A DNA stretch of 64,000 nt, taken from positions 124,001 to 188,000 of the forward strand of contig JAGVSM010004988.1 of assembly GCA_022494885.1 (NCBI GenBank), read 5' to 3'. The stretch's first letter is position 1; each line of letters starts with the position of its first letter. A model generated the notes under the pieces. It was not told the DNA's origin and made no database searches. It worked only from the letters and a program-made list of their open reading frames with translations. Shown here piece by piece: positions 22,589 to 34,602 of the stretch. The translations under genes and the position numbers were made by a program. Source of the DNA: Micrasema longulum. Lineage: Eukaryota > Arthropoda > Insecta > Trichoptera > Brachycentridae.

Positions 22589-24200
22589 CCGCGCGCGAAT
22601 GATAAGTTTTATCCATAGATATTTAATTCCTTTCTTTCTACCCTGCCAATTATTATGTTTTTTGGTAAGCGATGGAAGTCCCGGCGCAACGTTGCGCGCT
22701 GCGACGTCAGACCGTCACCAAATCCTGAAGAATCGTTCAGATAACATTTGCTAGCGCACAAGTTCGTCAGCGGGATGAAGGTTTCTCGCTTAGTGGGACA
22801 CGGCAGCAGTGGCCCGGTGACTAGTAGAACTAGTAACACAACTAGTCGTGAGATGATCTCACAAAATGTACGTAATCGGCCGAAAAGTGGCTACACGCTG
22901 CACGCTGCACCAGTGCGACGATGTAATCGTGCGCGACCCGCTTTCGAGCGCGGCAGGTTGGCGGTAAAGTTGGCACCAGCGTCGCTTCACTTCTTGGCAA
23001 ACCAGTAAACGGCTCTACATCATTACTCCCCTTTGTTCCGATAGTATTTAGCCCAATTTATCATCCCTCCCTTTTGGTTTCTACTAATATATTCTAGCGT
23101 AGTAAATTACCTATTTTTATTTTAATTAACTTAATACTCGTACAAACGAGATTTTACTAACCGTACGCTACCCATTTTTCGTCTGAGATGTATAATATGT
23201 TGGTATGCAATTCATTACTTTCGACAGAAATACCACTGGCTAGAGACTAGAGACTAGAGACTGATGTATTTGTCTGAGAAAGAAAATCTCGGAGAACTCA
23301 AAAATTAATTTTCTCATTATTTCAATTCTCACTGTAACTTCGTTTCTTTGTCACAAAAAACTTTTTCGCATTTATATTTTAGAATACTCAAAATAAGTCG
23401 CCTACGTTTCTTGTTTTAATGAATACGCGTATGTGGTGTCGCATATTATGTACATACAATTTATCTGTCCCCAATTTATCGCTTATACATAGTTTTCATT
23501 TTACCGTTGTTTAATGTTGAATGTTTCACTTAACATTATGGACTAACCTTTGCCGGTTCAACCGATACCGCACTCGGTACTAATAAATATACGAACGTTA
23601 CGGTGGTCTTCTTGCAACCGCCTCGGTAATTTATGCGGCGGCACTTAAGGGTCTTTTGTTCCATAACTGACGTAATACTGTACCCCCGAGAAACAGAAAA
23701 AATGCCACATAAACCGTATTAAAGTAGGTTGAAATTTACCATCCTTATGCCGTAACTTGATTAATGAAAGCTTTTAGCCCTCCTACAACTGTCGGAAGCT
23801 CTTCGGCGCTACATCCATCCGCAGCACGCACACGCGCGAGTTGATCTCGTTACTGTAAACATCATCACGAAATATGGAACCCCGAACCCAGGCTCCCGGC
23901 TGCACACTGCTGCACACTGCTGCCTCCACTCCTCCACCCTCGCGCATCGTTCCTGATAGATTACGGTGACGCGGATGCTACTACCGCGGAGGCGACTACC
24001 ACCGCGGTGTAGTCGCGCCGCGCGCTCATTCTCCGCCCGTTGAACTCTCACCCCACCCTTTACTGCTGGACAGATATTCCGAATCCATTAACACCATATC
24101 AGTGTGTACATATTCGTACGTGTTCGTGTTGTACCATTACCTGGCTCTGTTATGTTTTTCTCGGGCCGAACAGTTTATTTTAATAAAGATTTTCGTGAAT
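22589..24200. other. GC-richer non-coding region with CpG clusters
   Basis: CpG-rich patches occur at about 22640-23000 and 23790-24060. GAGACTAGAGACTAGAGACT (about 23240-23259) is a short tandem. Overlapping frames on both strands carry arginine- and alanine-rich products, as expected of CpG-rich DNA in any frame. I see no domain, and I do not call a gene here. The patches could be regulatory islands. Confidence 0.3.
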
Positions 24201-24239
24201 TTTAGGAGGCGAACAAAGGAAATTGATAAATTGGAGAAG

Positions 24240-24481
24240 TTAAGCCATAGAAGTGGCCACAGCTCGGTGCTCGATTGTCATGGCCTTGTATACACGGTAT
24301 CCCGTGTCGTTCTTCAGGTAAATACCGGAGCAATTATTTTGCCATGGCCATCCAATCATACCTTTCACAACGAGAGCTTTCATCCAACATATTCTGTCCG
24401 CCATGACTCCCTCTCCGGGACTACCGTAGGCTCCCTTCATACTCATTCTGCCATCACATTCCGAGGACTGCCTGACAACTA
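24240..24481 (-). CDS. Possible terminal exon of an unrecognised protein
   Basis: The minus-strand frame is open from about 24481 to the stop at 24240-24242, well beyond its first ATG at 24446. Its composition is unusually protein-like for this window, with several Trp, Cys and Gly residues: GEGVMADRICWMKALVVKG, then GMIGWPWQNNCSGIYLKND. Upstream in the same sense, a CAG at about 24472 could act as a splice acceptor, which would make this a 3'-terminal exon ending in TAA. Against this, I recognise no family, the plus strand is also open across the same bases, and no partner exon is found. It may be an exon, a retropseudogene or chance. Confidence 0.25.
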
Positions 24482-26065
24482 ACCCGCGGTGGATTACCAG
24501 CCTAACAGCCTACCGGCCTAGCACGGACTTCCTTCCGCCCTGCGCTGTCACATTCATCAATCCTGTCTGTATCGAATCGCCCATAAATATGCAAATGCTG
24601 ATAACTTTTCTCAACCAGTCACGGCTTGCATCTACTTTCCATCTCGTCCCTTGTTCCGCCGAAACAATACTAACGACTTCCTTCAAATATCAGATACAAA
24701 CATCCATCATGTTTTTGGTAAATCATCCTCATCTAGATGACAGCAAATACTCTTCATAATATATTTCTCGATGTCCACTTTGCGTACATTTATATTTCTG
24801 TCATGATGTATGTTCTCGAGCACGTACATACATTTTCACTTATTCTCCCATAAGCCATTATGTTTAGTCTCTTCAATAGTATAATTTGCGAAAGCAGATA
24901 CCTATAACTTCAATTCGCACAGTTCGTCACGACCGCTTATTTAATGTTGTCCTTGTATTGTATACATTTTTGTACAATAAATGTGTAGGAAATTGTGTAT
25001 TGCTCGCATCCAACATTCTTCCATCTATGTTCACGATGTTGATTCCATATTCTTCATAGATATTATATATTAAGAACTTTACTAACCACTTAACTATAAT
25101 ATTTGTATATTTCACGTGTTTTCTTTTTCATCCAGTGCCGAGTTACTAGTTCTAATAGAAAAAGTGTTTTTGGAACATCCCCATCGGGAATAAATAAAAT
25201 AATAAACGTAATAAAAACAGAAGGGCCCCGATTTCATTAGTGGAACTCCCTCGGAGCGCGTACACGGCGCGGCACCTACATAATAATAAAATATATATAT
25301 GTAAAGGTCGAGGTCGCCTAGCGACGTATCGCCGCAGGACTTGTTTTCCGTTTTGCTGCGGTACACAAAAAAAAACGTCGCCGCCTTCCGAAAATCGATA
25401 GTAAAACGGCGCGAAGGCGCAGCAAGAAAACAACACAAACTGAATACTAGACGATTTACTCGCTCAAAACTCCGGATCTCTTTTACTAGTTGCCTTGCGT
25501 CTGGGAAGTGTGTTTCGCTCTCTGCAGACGCCGCGCCGCGCCGCGCGCCGGGACCGATGCGGTGGCTCGCGATGACGCAACGCAGCTAACAGCTAACCCA
25601 CTGACCGCGTGCCGCCGCGCGCCGCACGCCGCATTACATGTCACACTGACTTACTTAGGACTCACATACTGTAGGTGTTTACTATACACTATACAAGATA
25701 CATATTCTAAAGGGAAATGCACTGTTGAGGAACGTGCTTCCTTGCTAATTCAAAAAAATCTCCATACCTAAATGGAAACACGTTTAAAAAGTCTGTTATC
25801 TACTTTTGTAGTGAGCAACAATTTTAATATAAATTAAATCCGCGGAGAATACTCTGATTATGGAACCTGATTTTTGAACAGTTCGAAGTACAGTTTTTTT
25901 TCTATTTGATAATAAAATGGGAAAAGCAATTGAATTATTTGCCCGTGATTTACGTATAGACGGGGCTTTCGTTCAAGACGCACGGAAGAAATGCGGTAAT
26001 GCGTTTTGACGCTGCCTGGTTAAGTTTCGATAAAAAATGGCGCTTCGATATTGAAGAATATTTAA

Positions 26066-26091
26066 TATATATATATATATATATATATATT
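26066..26091. repeat. (AT)n microsatellite
   Basis: An uninterrupted AT dinucleotide run of about 13 units. Confidence 0.9.
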
Positions 26092-29000
26092 TATTAAAAC
26101 ATTATGTGTAAATTAATTGTTTACAGAGACACAGTTTATGATGACACAACCAGGAACGACCGATGCCTGTGAACTTGCCCCTAAAATATCCGCGTTGAGT
26201 CGGGGCACTTGCAATGCTTATTTAATAATTTACAATAACTTGCAAATATAATATTTTCGTTAATACCGCCCGGCTAATTTTTATCTAAACTCGACTTGAC
26301 AGCGTCACAACACACTACCGCATTCCTTCCGTGCGCCTTGAACGTAGACCCCGAGTAAAGGTATTGATTGCCTCTATGGCCATATTTACGTTTCCACAGT
26401 GAAGCGAAACCTGATTTCAACAAAGGGTTTTAAATATAATGCCGTTTTGCCTTGAAAATTTTACCCCAGCCCAGATAAATCAATCACCTTCCTTTTATGC
26501 CTTGAATGATCAAGATCACTACACTTTAGGGCCTTTTCTTTTGATCGATGTCGGTAAGATATTTTTTATGTACTCAGTATGTCGTTAATGATTTTATGCA
26601 AATCAAAAGCGATTTCAGATGACGTTTTCCCAAATCCGCTGTTAACAATATTTAATTACGATATTTTATTCCAATATAATATAATACTTAAAACCCGCAC
26701 GACTTCTCAGAGGCATCTCTTGTTTTTCGTACCGAGGGTGTTCAATATTTTGGAAGTGCGTACTAAGGTGTCAATGGCAATATTAATTTTCAAGGGAGTG
26801 GTTCAGAACTTGATTTTCCTCGGGGGAGGGATTTGAGTTGAGTTGAGAACTTCTTGACGATTTTTAAGTTATTTGAGTTGGTTGTTTCATATAAATCAAA
26901 TGTTTTTCTTTGTTGGTTCTTTCTGAGTTGTTTATTCATGATGTTCTTGTTGTACTATTGGTATAATATTATAATAGTGTATTATTTGAGGGCATTGGAA
27001 GCAAAGATAGCAAACTCCTATTTTGGTGTTTTCGTGAAAAACAACAAAAACTGCTACACTAATGCCAAAGAGAGTCTTCGTGTTAGAAATATTATGTTCA
27101 CTGAACTTTAACTTTTAGATACTAATAAATTAGCTTTAATAGAAATACGAATTCAAAAAACTTTCTTAATATTTGTATGGCCATTTTGAAAATTTAAATC
27201 TCAAGCCTGTTATTGGTCGAATAAAATGGCTGATAGATATTGCTATGTTTGTTTCCAAACACTATTTTCAAACCATCAGAAGTATGATTTTAAACTACGT
27301 TTGCAACTCAACTCATGATTTTTATAAAAATAAAGTTAATAAACTACAGAATGACATCATAACCAAAAAAAATTTTTTGGAGATTGATAGCTTCCAATGC
27401 CCTCATTTGTTGCAACTCAACACAGGACTTCAATCCCATGGAGTTGGGACTTGTTTCTCAATAAATTACTGTCAACAAATCAATTATTAATTCGTGAATC
27501 AATCAATAAATTAATATGTAAATATGCATATCAGTTTTAAGGTGTTCGCTTAAAATAAAAGATTCGATATATTAAAACATGAATTTAATTTAGGAAATAT
27601 TTCATTTTTTTCTCACAATACGCTGTAGTGTATTTTATGATGCTGTAAATTTAAATCTTGATTTTCTTCAGTTCTCATTTTCAACAGTGTTCAGTATTAT
27701 AGTAAACGAGTGTACTCGAAGGGACTGCAAGGTAAGTGTATTTTTAATACTTGAGATGTTTTGTTTTGTTTTGACGTAAACGAAACCCTGGATTTCTTAA
27801 ACACGTAGGCGCCGAATCATGGCGATAAATAAATAGTAGATGTAATTACAATACGAACTAATATTTAATATAACAAGTATACCGCATGGTAAAGTAGCGC
27901 GAGCTCGTTTAATCCAGTTCAAGGTAAGGGAGTACCTATTTTAGTATTATTTTTAACTATTTCCTTTTGAACGAGGTTGCGAAAGAAACATGTCTGTACG
28001 TCTGTAGGCGTAAAACAACCGGTGCAGGGCGGTGCAGTATTGACTATCTCTGCACTCACACGCCGCAAATGGTTGATATCAATCCTATAAAACATTTCGC
28101 GATAAATCACGACAGTTTTAGGCTCTCGGTCACTCTGAATCTAAATATGAAGGTTTGAGTCATTTCGCGCTGGTGACAGTCGATTATAAATAATAATATA
28201 TAAACTCTTAGCATCGTTCTCTGTTTAGAATTAATGCGGGAAATGGTTTTCCTCGAACGAGCAACTAAACACAAGAGATAAAAGGGAAGCTTTGGCGAGT
28301 TTTGTGTCAATATCCCGGAAAATTAGCCGTTATTGATTTTCTGCACTTTCTCCAATCACGTTTGACTGTCGGCTCCAGTAAAACAGATTGAAACAGTAAA
28401 AACTGTGCATGTATCCTCGCAATATTTAATCGACCCTAGAGACAAATAATACAATTTCGTTCTCGCGATACGAAAACATGAATTTAATTTTTATTCAATC
28501 TTTAGGGATTCCGCACAAAAGCGAGAGTACAAGCTTCCTAAACAGCTGTTGCCGCTATTGCCTAGTTTCCAGCATTGTTTGCGCATGTGATGTGTACTGC
28601 TAACTGTTTACTGTTAGCTGGTTGTCGGTAGGTGACGCCCTCCCTCGCACGTGGGCGTATGTCGTATTACGTATTGGAGTACGTACAGTTAGTTACGCCC
28701 ATACAGGAATTTCACTTACACTTAAACTTTTCCCACATTTTTACTAACGACATAACGTTACCAGCTGATTCGATACTGCGTTCAACCACTTATTAATCGC
28801 GCCAAATTCGCCGTTACTAGAATACTTTCAGTTTCTTTCGTCGAAATATCTACGTATTAGAATTGCGAGTTTTCGGATATAATGAGATCTGCCGCGACTT
28901 TCCGTGACTCGATACTTGAAATAACTCTTTCATCCTACCCGTATTATTATTATTACTCGGTCTTCGCCGATTTATTTTGGTCTCTGAAACTTATTTCGAC

Positions 29001-29517
29001 ATTAATTTTGCAAAACTTATTATTCTAGATTCTAGAAGACCGCTTTACGCCACATAATTAAATGAATTTCGCTCGTTTAAAATAATTAAAATTCTAATTT
29101 TTCCAACCTACTTTATCTAAAAATGATACTAAACTTGTTATAAATTCATAAAATCAAGTAGGAGTGATAACATAAGTTTCGTCCCTTTTTTCAAATTAAA
29201 AAAAAGCACCAGAAGTAAAACGAAATGGTAAAGGTATATATTATTCGAAAGAAAATTTTCTGCTCCACAGGAGTTTGTTTTACAGATGTTTGGAATAGAG
29301 GAGAAAACAAATAAAGAGAATAAGAAGAATACATTATTGACTAATTTTTCGTAAAATAATAAAGGAGAATTATCGGAGTCGGTATTAAATACGAACACCT
29401 TTTTCGAAAACCGCTATGAAAGTTTCAATATTAAACCTTTTACCTTAAATATGGGGGTTAACATAGTTATGTCCGTTTTTTTAAGAGAACAAGAGGACAA
29501 ATTACAACAAATTAGTC

Positions 29518-29880
29518 TTTATTTATTTATTCCGAATATTTTTTAAAGCGCCATCTTTGTGGAAAACACCTCAAGGGCGCTGTACAATGAACATCCCAAC
29601 ACGCCCTGCAGCTTCAGAGCGCATAGGCGGTTGGGATTTTAGTTCCCCGTTTCTAATAGATTATATTAAATTTTAATAATACATAGGAGCTAGATAAAAC
29701 ATGTCTTGCAGCTACAGAGCGCACCGATGGTTACAATCTAGCCCTTATTTACATTTTAAAATAAAATACTAAAATATGTTTTTAATAAAATAAAAAAAAG
29801 TTTACAGATAGAATCTAGATTGCAACGTATTCTGCAGCTACAAAGCGCATAAACAGTTAAAAATCTAGACCCTATTTAAA
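29518..29880 (-). mobile_element. Probable non-LTR 3' end with three diverged repeat blocks
   Basis: A TTTATTTATTTATT tract (29518-29533) would be the 3' tail of a minus-strand insertion. Three blocks follow that share TGCAGCTACAGAGCGCAT. In block 1 the TGCA is at 29607-29610, in block 2 at 29707-29710 and in block 3 at 29833-29836. Each is followed by a GGTT/AGTT word and AATCTAG. Spacing is 100 and 126 bp, so these are old tandem copies in a 3' UTR. No protein-coding part remains. Confidence 0.45.
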
Positions 29881-30168
29881 GTTGAAGATTAAGCTTGAAT
29901 AAATTGTAAAATAATTTTAATGTACATAATATCACTATCGTCATTCCCTTTTCCGCACCTAATGGTGCATTGGTGCAATCAATAATGTATTCTTCCTATT
30001 TTCCTTATTTGTTTTCTCCTTTATTCCCTCTTTTAAAAAAAAATAATTTTTTACATGTCGTGTTGACATATAATTGAAAAACAACCTAAACATAACAAAT
30101 TGTGATTTTTATATCAGTGTCGTATGCATTGTTTGAAAACGATAATAAATTAAATAATATGCATATGA

Positions 30169-30300
30169 ACCGAGTTGTGATCCCGTGGTTGTGTTGTGGA
30201 TTCGAGGATCAAAGGTCCGAGGCTCAAATCCCCAATACCACAACTCGATTACCATTTTTCCCGCTTAAGTTATTTAAGACTTTTAGGAAATGGTGTGAAA
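30169..30300 (+). mobile_element. tRNA-derived SINE, family B, copy 2
   Basis: This is the only plus-strand copy. CGAGTTGTGATCCCGTGGTT is in the A-box region and GGTCCGAGGCTCAAATCCCC in the B-box region, followed by ACCACAACTCGATT. It matches the reverse complements of the other B copies. Confidence 0.7.
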
Positions 30301-31023
30301 ATTCAAATGTAAATAATAAGAACTCAAATATTATTTTATTTTTTTCAAGTTTTTTGCATCACAAATGAGGGTACTAGTTGCAAACCCGGCAAAATCCATA
30401 TTTTGAGCTGATCACAAAAAAACTGATAGATTGAACTTTTTTTTGCATTTTTTTAAAACTATTTAATATTAATGTGTAAACTACTGATGTTATATTTACG
30501 ATTATGCCAAGAAACAATAGTAAATAATAAATTTAATTTTAGAGATCTCCAACTTTGCAATACTCAAGTAGAGGTTTGCCATGTTTGCAACAAACCCAAT
30601 AATTTGAATGTCAGATCCTCACAAATAATAAAGCCGTATTTTGAATTGACAATAAATAATTGTATTCTGAATAAGTTTCAATCTCTCGCTTTTTTAAGAC
30701 TTTGGATTTGGCCAGGTCTGCAAGTAATACTCTCAAATAATAACAGATTGTAATCACTGTTCAGCTTTATTATTCTGAACATAGTCTGCTATAAAACTGC
30801 GCCTTTAAATGTAATTGGAAGGATAAATTATTCATAATGACTGACAAACGAAAGTTAAACGTGCCATCAGATAAAACAATTAACAGTCGTTAGTATGGAA
30901 ATACTCATTGCTGTATTTCATTAATGGATGTTATAAGGCGCTGAACGTAATATACATTTTATAGTTCGCTTCTTCGACACTAGTTAAAATGATCTTTTTT
31001 GCACCACAAAAGGCCAAGAAGTA

Positions 31024-31394
31024 CAATGAGGAAGTTCAGTGGTTATAAAACTAAGCCATTTAAAAAAAACAATTATGTATCGTATTATCAGCGCTATAAA
31101 TTTTAAAAATTTTGTATTTCTGAAATTACTCCGCCTGTGACGTCAGAGGTTCTCTTTCGCTTATTATCTGTCAGTTCTGCCGATTGGTCCGTTTACGGTA
31201 AGTAAACTGGATATCTTTCACAGCTCTCTTATCATTGGTTGATTCACATGAACCAGTGACTTCGTTCAAAGAAGTTAGTTTTTTTTTCGTACATTTTTAA
31301 GGAACTTCGCCGCATAATTTAATGCTCTAATTTTTACCGCGCGCAAAAAAACATTTTTTGTACACAATTTCCCATAGGGTGAAGTTTCTCATTG
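31024..31394 (-). mobile_element. CAATGAGG MITE family, copy 4 (reverse)
   Basis: The ends are CAATGAGGAAGTTCAGTGG and GAAGTTTCTCATTG. The interior contains TGACGTCAGAGGTTCTC (the CRE word), the TTTTTACCGCGCGCAA segment and the TTGTATTTCTGAAAT segment of the family. Confidence 0.75.
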
Positions 31395-31534
31395 TGTAGG
31401 AACAGTGGCGAGTATAGCGAGTATGAGTTATATTTGTTTGTTTATGTTCCAAGAACAAACGTTTCACGGTGTTGAAACGTAGTTTATTTCAGAATTGTTT
31501 CCGAAGGGTTATCAAATAAATTTCAAATAGCGCT

Positions 31535-31610
31535 GAATACGCTTGAACCCCCATGTCCCGCATGTGAAGCAAGCGTCTTACCCATTACACCATTGAACCG
31601 CCACCTTAGT
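31535..31610 (-). mobile_element. tRNA-like head, probable SINE family C
   Basis: On the minus strand it reads TGGCGGTTCAATGGTGTAAT, then GGGTAAGACGC, then a GGGGGTTCAAGCG B box, spaced as in a tRNA gene. The acceptor halves do not pair, so it is a tRNA pseudogene or SINE and not a working tRNA. Confidence 0.5.
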
Positions 31611-31994
31611 ATTATGTTATATCATAAAAAAACAATGAATTTGTAACACGTAGAATCGTTCGGCTTCCATCTGGTAAGTCTCGCTCGCAACTCTTGGCTT
31701 CCGTGTCCACTGCTACCGAGTAATTGGATGTTCGACTACCAGGGAAGTAAGGCTGTTTGGTATTCAGTGCGATTACCAATATGCATTACTGATTGGTTCA
31801 GGTTATCAAATAATTCACGACCGGCTATTTTCAACAGCGAACGATTTTACATAACGGGTTATGTATGAATTGAATATGTTTTCAAATGTTTGAGTAGGCA
31901 ATGTAATATGTAATGTAGTGAAATGTATCTTATCCATCGAGAAGGAATTGCATTGTGTGTCAAGTTTACTGTACTAAAAAAAATCAATTCAAAT

Positions 31995-32150
31995 AAATAT
32001 TTGCGTTCTTCTGATTTATTAAAAATTTCAATTTTGGGGCCGTTTTCGAAGGGCTGTAAATATTAGAAAATTAGAATCAAGCTGGGGTAGAGCAGTGTTC
32101 GAACATATATCGGTGAGTTCGCAAGACTAGCCGCGGGATCACAATTCGAT
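31995..32150 (-). mobile_element. tRNA-derived SINE, family B, copy 3
   Basis: It starts with AAATATTTGCGTTCTTCTGATTT, continues with the TGTAAATATTAG segment, and ends in GCTGGGGTAGAGC...GGGATCACAATTCGATTT, the family B layout. The B box is damaged: GTTCGAACATATATCGG lacks the usual CC. Confidence 0.7.
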
Positions 32151-33177
32151 TTAAAACTAAAACTAATTTTCATTATTATTTATTTTTATCATTATTACTT
32201 GTTCACGTGTCTTTTTTTAGCTTCCATAATTTGTAGTAGTTTTTTTTTTTAAATCCGTAGATTTTTTTTTAAATCTTCACCGACAATCGATTGGCTCGGA
32301 GACGCTTTAAATATTTTTTTTTTTAAAAATAAGTAGGTAGGTTTTTACTAATTACTCATTTCGCTTTTTCATTGTAATATTTTGTCTCGTGAATTCTTTA
32401 AAAGCTGTCTGCTGTTGTGAGTTTAAAAATATGCTTTTAGTATTTTGATACGGGTAAAGAAATGGATACGAAGAAAATTCCAATATACTATTAAATCTAA
32501 TAGATTTCATACAAGATTCTGTTATGAAAAAGTACTTCTTTTAATCAATTATATTTCCATTCCTAAGCTCTAATAATGTATCACACGGAACCGATCTGTC
32601 AATAACTTAGTTAAGCCTCACTCCTTAAGGCTAATTGATGATATCCCAGTTATCTAGTATCCTAGTTTAACAATATATCCTTTATCTATATTTGATTATA
32701 TCACACGTCTTTGATTAATTTACAATAGTTCCCCGTATGTATGTAGCTGGGCTAAAACTATGTTAAACTTATCTCAATTATTCACAATATTGTTATTAAA
32801 CATTGTGTTATGTATTAAATGTAAATCATTATAATTTAAAGAGAGAAAAACACCTGTTTTTTATAATACAGAATAATATGGTGTTTATGTATAATATTAA
32901 AGCTTTTTTATTTATAGTATATTACAATAAATGAAAGATCAATTTGAATATAAAATTAAACTACATTAGTGTTTTTAGAAAATAATGAAACTTCTAGAAT
33001 TTTCAAGTTGTTTCTTTATTCTCCGTTTCTAATCAAAATATTTTTACTGTTTTCACATTTATGTAGGATACCTCGCACTAATATTTTATTCAATTCAGTT
33101 TATCAGAATCCCCGAAAAATATAATACAACATACGAGAATCATTCAAATTCTTATTATTTACCTATCGTACATTTTT
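32151..33177. other. AT-rich sequence, nothing recognised
   Basis: This is homopolymer-rich T and A DNA without a coding frame or a matched repeat. Confidence 0.4.
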
Positions 33178-33422
33178 CAATTTTGAGACCATTTTCTAAA
33201 AGTTTTTTTGAGACCATTTTCTAAAAGTTTTTTGAGACTATTTTCTAAAAGTTTTTTTGAGACCATTTTCTAAAAGTTTTTTTTAAAACCGTTTTAAAAA
33301 AAAAAAAAAAACCTTGCGCTTCTTAAATAATGGTAATCAAATTGTGGTAGAGTGGATTTCTAACCTCGCATCTTTGATCCGTGAGTCCACAACACTACCA
33401 CGGGACCACGACCCTGTTCAAT
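33178..33422 (-). mobile_element. tRNA-derived SINE, family B, copy 4, with internal expansion
   Basis: The tRNA-like part lies at 33330-33422 (ATCAAATTGTGGTAGAGTGG to ACCACGGGACCACGACCC). The tail segment TTTTGAGACCATTTTCTAAAAG, present once in other copies as a GGCCATTTTTAACGAG-like word, is repeated four to five times here at about 27-bp spacing (33183-33290) and then runs into poly-A. Confidence 0.65.
33183..33290. repeat. 27-bp tandem repeat inside the SINE tail
   Basis: The unit is GAGACCATTTTCTAAAAGTTTTTTT, with at least four near-identical copies. The differences are mainly in T-run length. Confidence 0.85.
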
Positions 33423-34005
33423 ATTTACATACGTAATCCATGCTTTAGTTTTCTTATATTATTATTTTCACCAACTGAACTTTATTATGATGGTAAAATA
33501 ATAACATTCCTGTATTTCGAAAAATGTTTTTTGCCAAAATAAATTGAATGATTTTTTAAATGTTTTTATACTGTTCACTTTTATGGTATTCTAATTTACT
33601 AGCTATCGTTTTTGATTGAATGAAACGATACAAATCCAAGTAACGACTAATGAATATACAAAGGCCGAACTTCTAAGAATCCTTAAAAAGTCAACCCTTC
33701 GATTAAACGAATAATAGAAAAGGAATGAAACACGATTAACTTTAGGGCTTTTTTAGAAACCTAATATAGACCGTGATTGATAGTTCAATTGTTAAAACTA
33801 TTATACATCAAAAGGTTTTACTAATAGCATTTTACTTTTGGTCGATTTATATCTTGAATATAATATTATGTCATGAAAATAAATTTATCACATTAAAACA
33901 TTGTTTTAATTATTTTTAACGTATGAATTTTCTCCGAAATGCCGCTATGTTAAAATATTGATGTAATGAGTATTACTGTATGTTTTTGCGTATTGTATAT
34001 TATAT

Positions 34006-34006
<1 letters not shown>

Positions 34007-34052
<46 letters not shown>
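34007..34052. repeat. (AT)n microsatellite
   Basis: An almost uninterrupted AT run of about 22 units. It abuts the 3' end of a minus-strand non-LTR remnant. Confidence 0.9.
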
Positions 34053-34055
<3 letters not shown>

Positions 34056-34145
34056 AATTATTTATTTATATAACTTTTGTACATAACGTTATTTGTACAT
34101 TGGCGGGCTTATTGCCAAATGGCAATTTCTTCCAACCAACCAATA
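34053..34145 (-). mobile_element. Non-LTR retrotransposon 3' end, family D, copy 1
   Basis: On the minus strand, GGAAGAAATTGCCATTTGGC is followed by AATAAGCCCGCCAATGTACA and ends in an AAATAAATAATT tail. The same arrangement (GAAGAAATTGCCTTGAGGCA, then ATATGCCCGCCC, then AAATAAATAAATAA) occurs on the plus strand at 49000-49140. It is the last part of a 3' UTR only. Confidence 0.6.
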
Positions 34146-34527
34146 AAATAAAAGTTTTATTTTTATACTTCAAGTTACAGAACATATTCAATAGAAAAAA
34201 AATATTAATAAGTTAAAGGATATAAAAATAGAAATAAACGTATTTTTTATAAATTACCTTAAATCAAATCTATTACTCAATGGGAAAAAGGAAAAAAGAG
34301 GAAAGAGGAATGTAATTTAATATATGTGTAAGGAAATATAATGTAATATATGTGAGTGTCGAGTTAATATTTTTGTTACTCTCGATTCGTAATGTCGCTA
34401 AAATTGGAGTACCTAGTCATTTAAAAAAGGCTCTAAAGTTTAAAATATATTTGTTTTTTACATGAATTTTCGATTCGATGCCTACTCTTAGGTAACAATT
34501 CTGAAATGGGAAATCGAGTGGAGAAAA

Positions 34528-34602
34528 GTCCGCCTCGTATGGTAGTGTTTTACGCGTTTGCCTCCCATGCTTTAGGTCCTGAGTTCGATTCCTGGGAGGA
34601 TC
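34528..34602 (+). mobile_element. tRNA-Gly-like sequence, probable SINE family D
   Basis: ATGGTAGTG, then GCCTCCCATGC, then GAGTTCGATTCCTGGGAGG follow the order of a tRNA-Gly(CCC). The anticodon loop region resembles GCCTCCCACGC of true tRNA-Gly. The acceptor stem does not pair, and only one copy is seen in the window. It is a tRNA-derived pseudogene or SINE head. Confidence 0.5.

Larger units (their letters stand above)
24482..31023. other. Long AT-rich region, no gene supported
   Basis: It contains a CpG-rich block at 25370-25640 (GCCGCGC runs) and an (AT)n tract at 26066-26091. Frames at 25112-25771, 26579-27490 and 27919-28310 are low complexity or overlap on both strands. The annotated repeats inside this range are the 29518-29880 non-LTR tail and the 30169 SINE. 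I see nothing else that I can name. Confidence 0.35.

Noticed and set aside
24102..24482. 126-codon plus-strand frame
   Set aside because: It has no recognisable domain, and the opposite strand across the same bases is more protein-like. It is kept only as context for the minus-strand candidate.
34007..34052. Replication origin or regulatory AT element
   Set aside because: It is a plain dinucleotide microsatellite with no supporting motif.
34528..34602. Functional tRNA-Gly(CCC)
   Set aside because: The anticodon and T arms resemble tRNA-Gly, but the acceptor stem does not pair and the D-arm is damaged.
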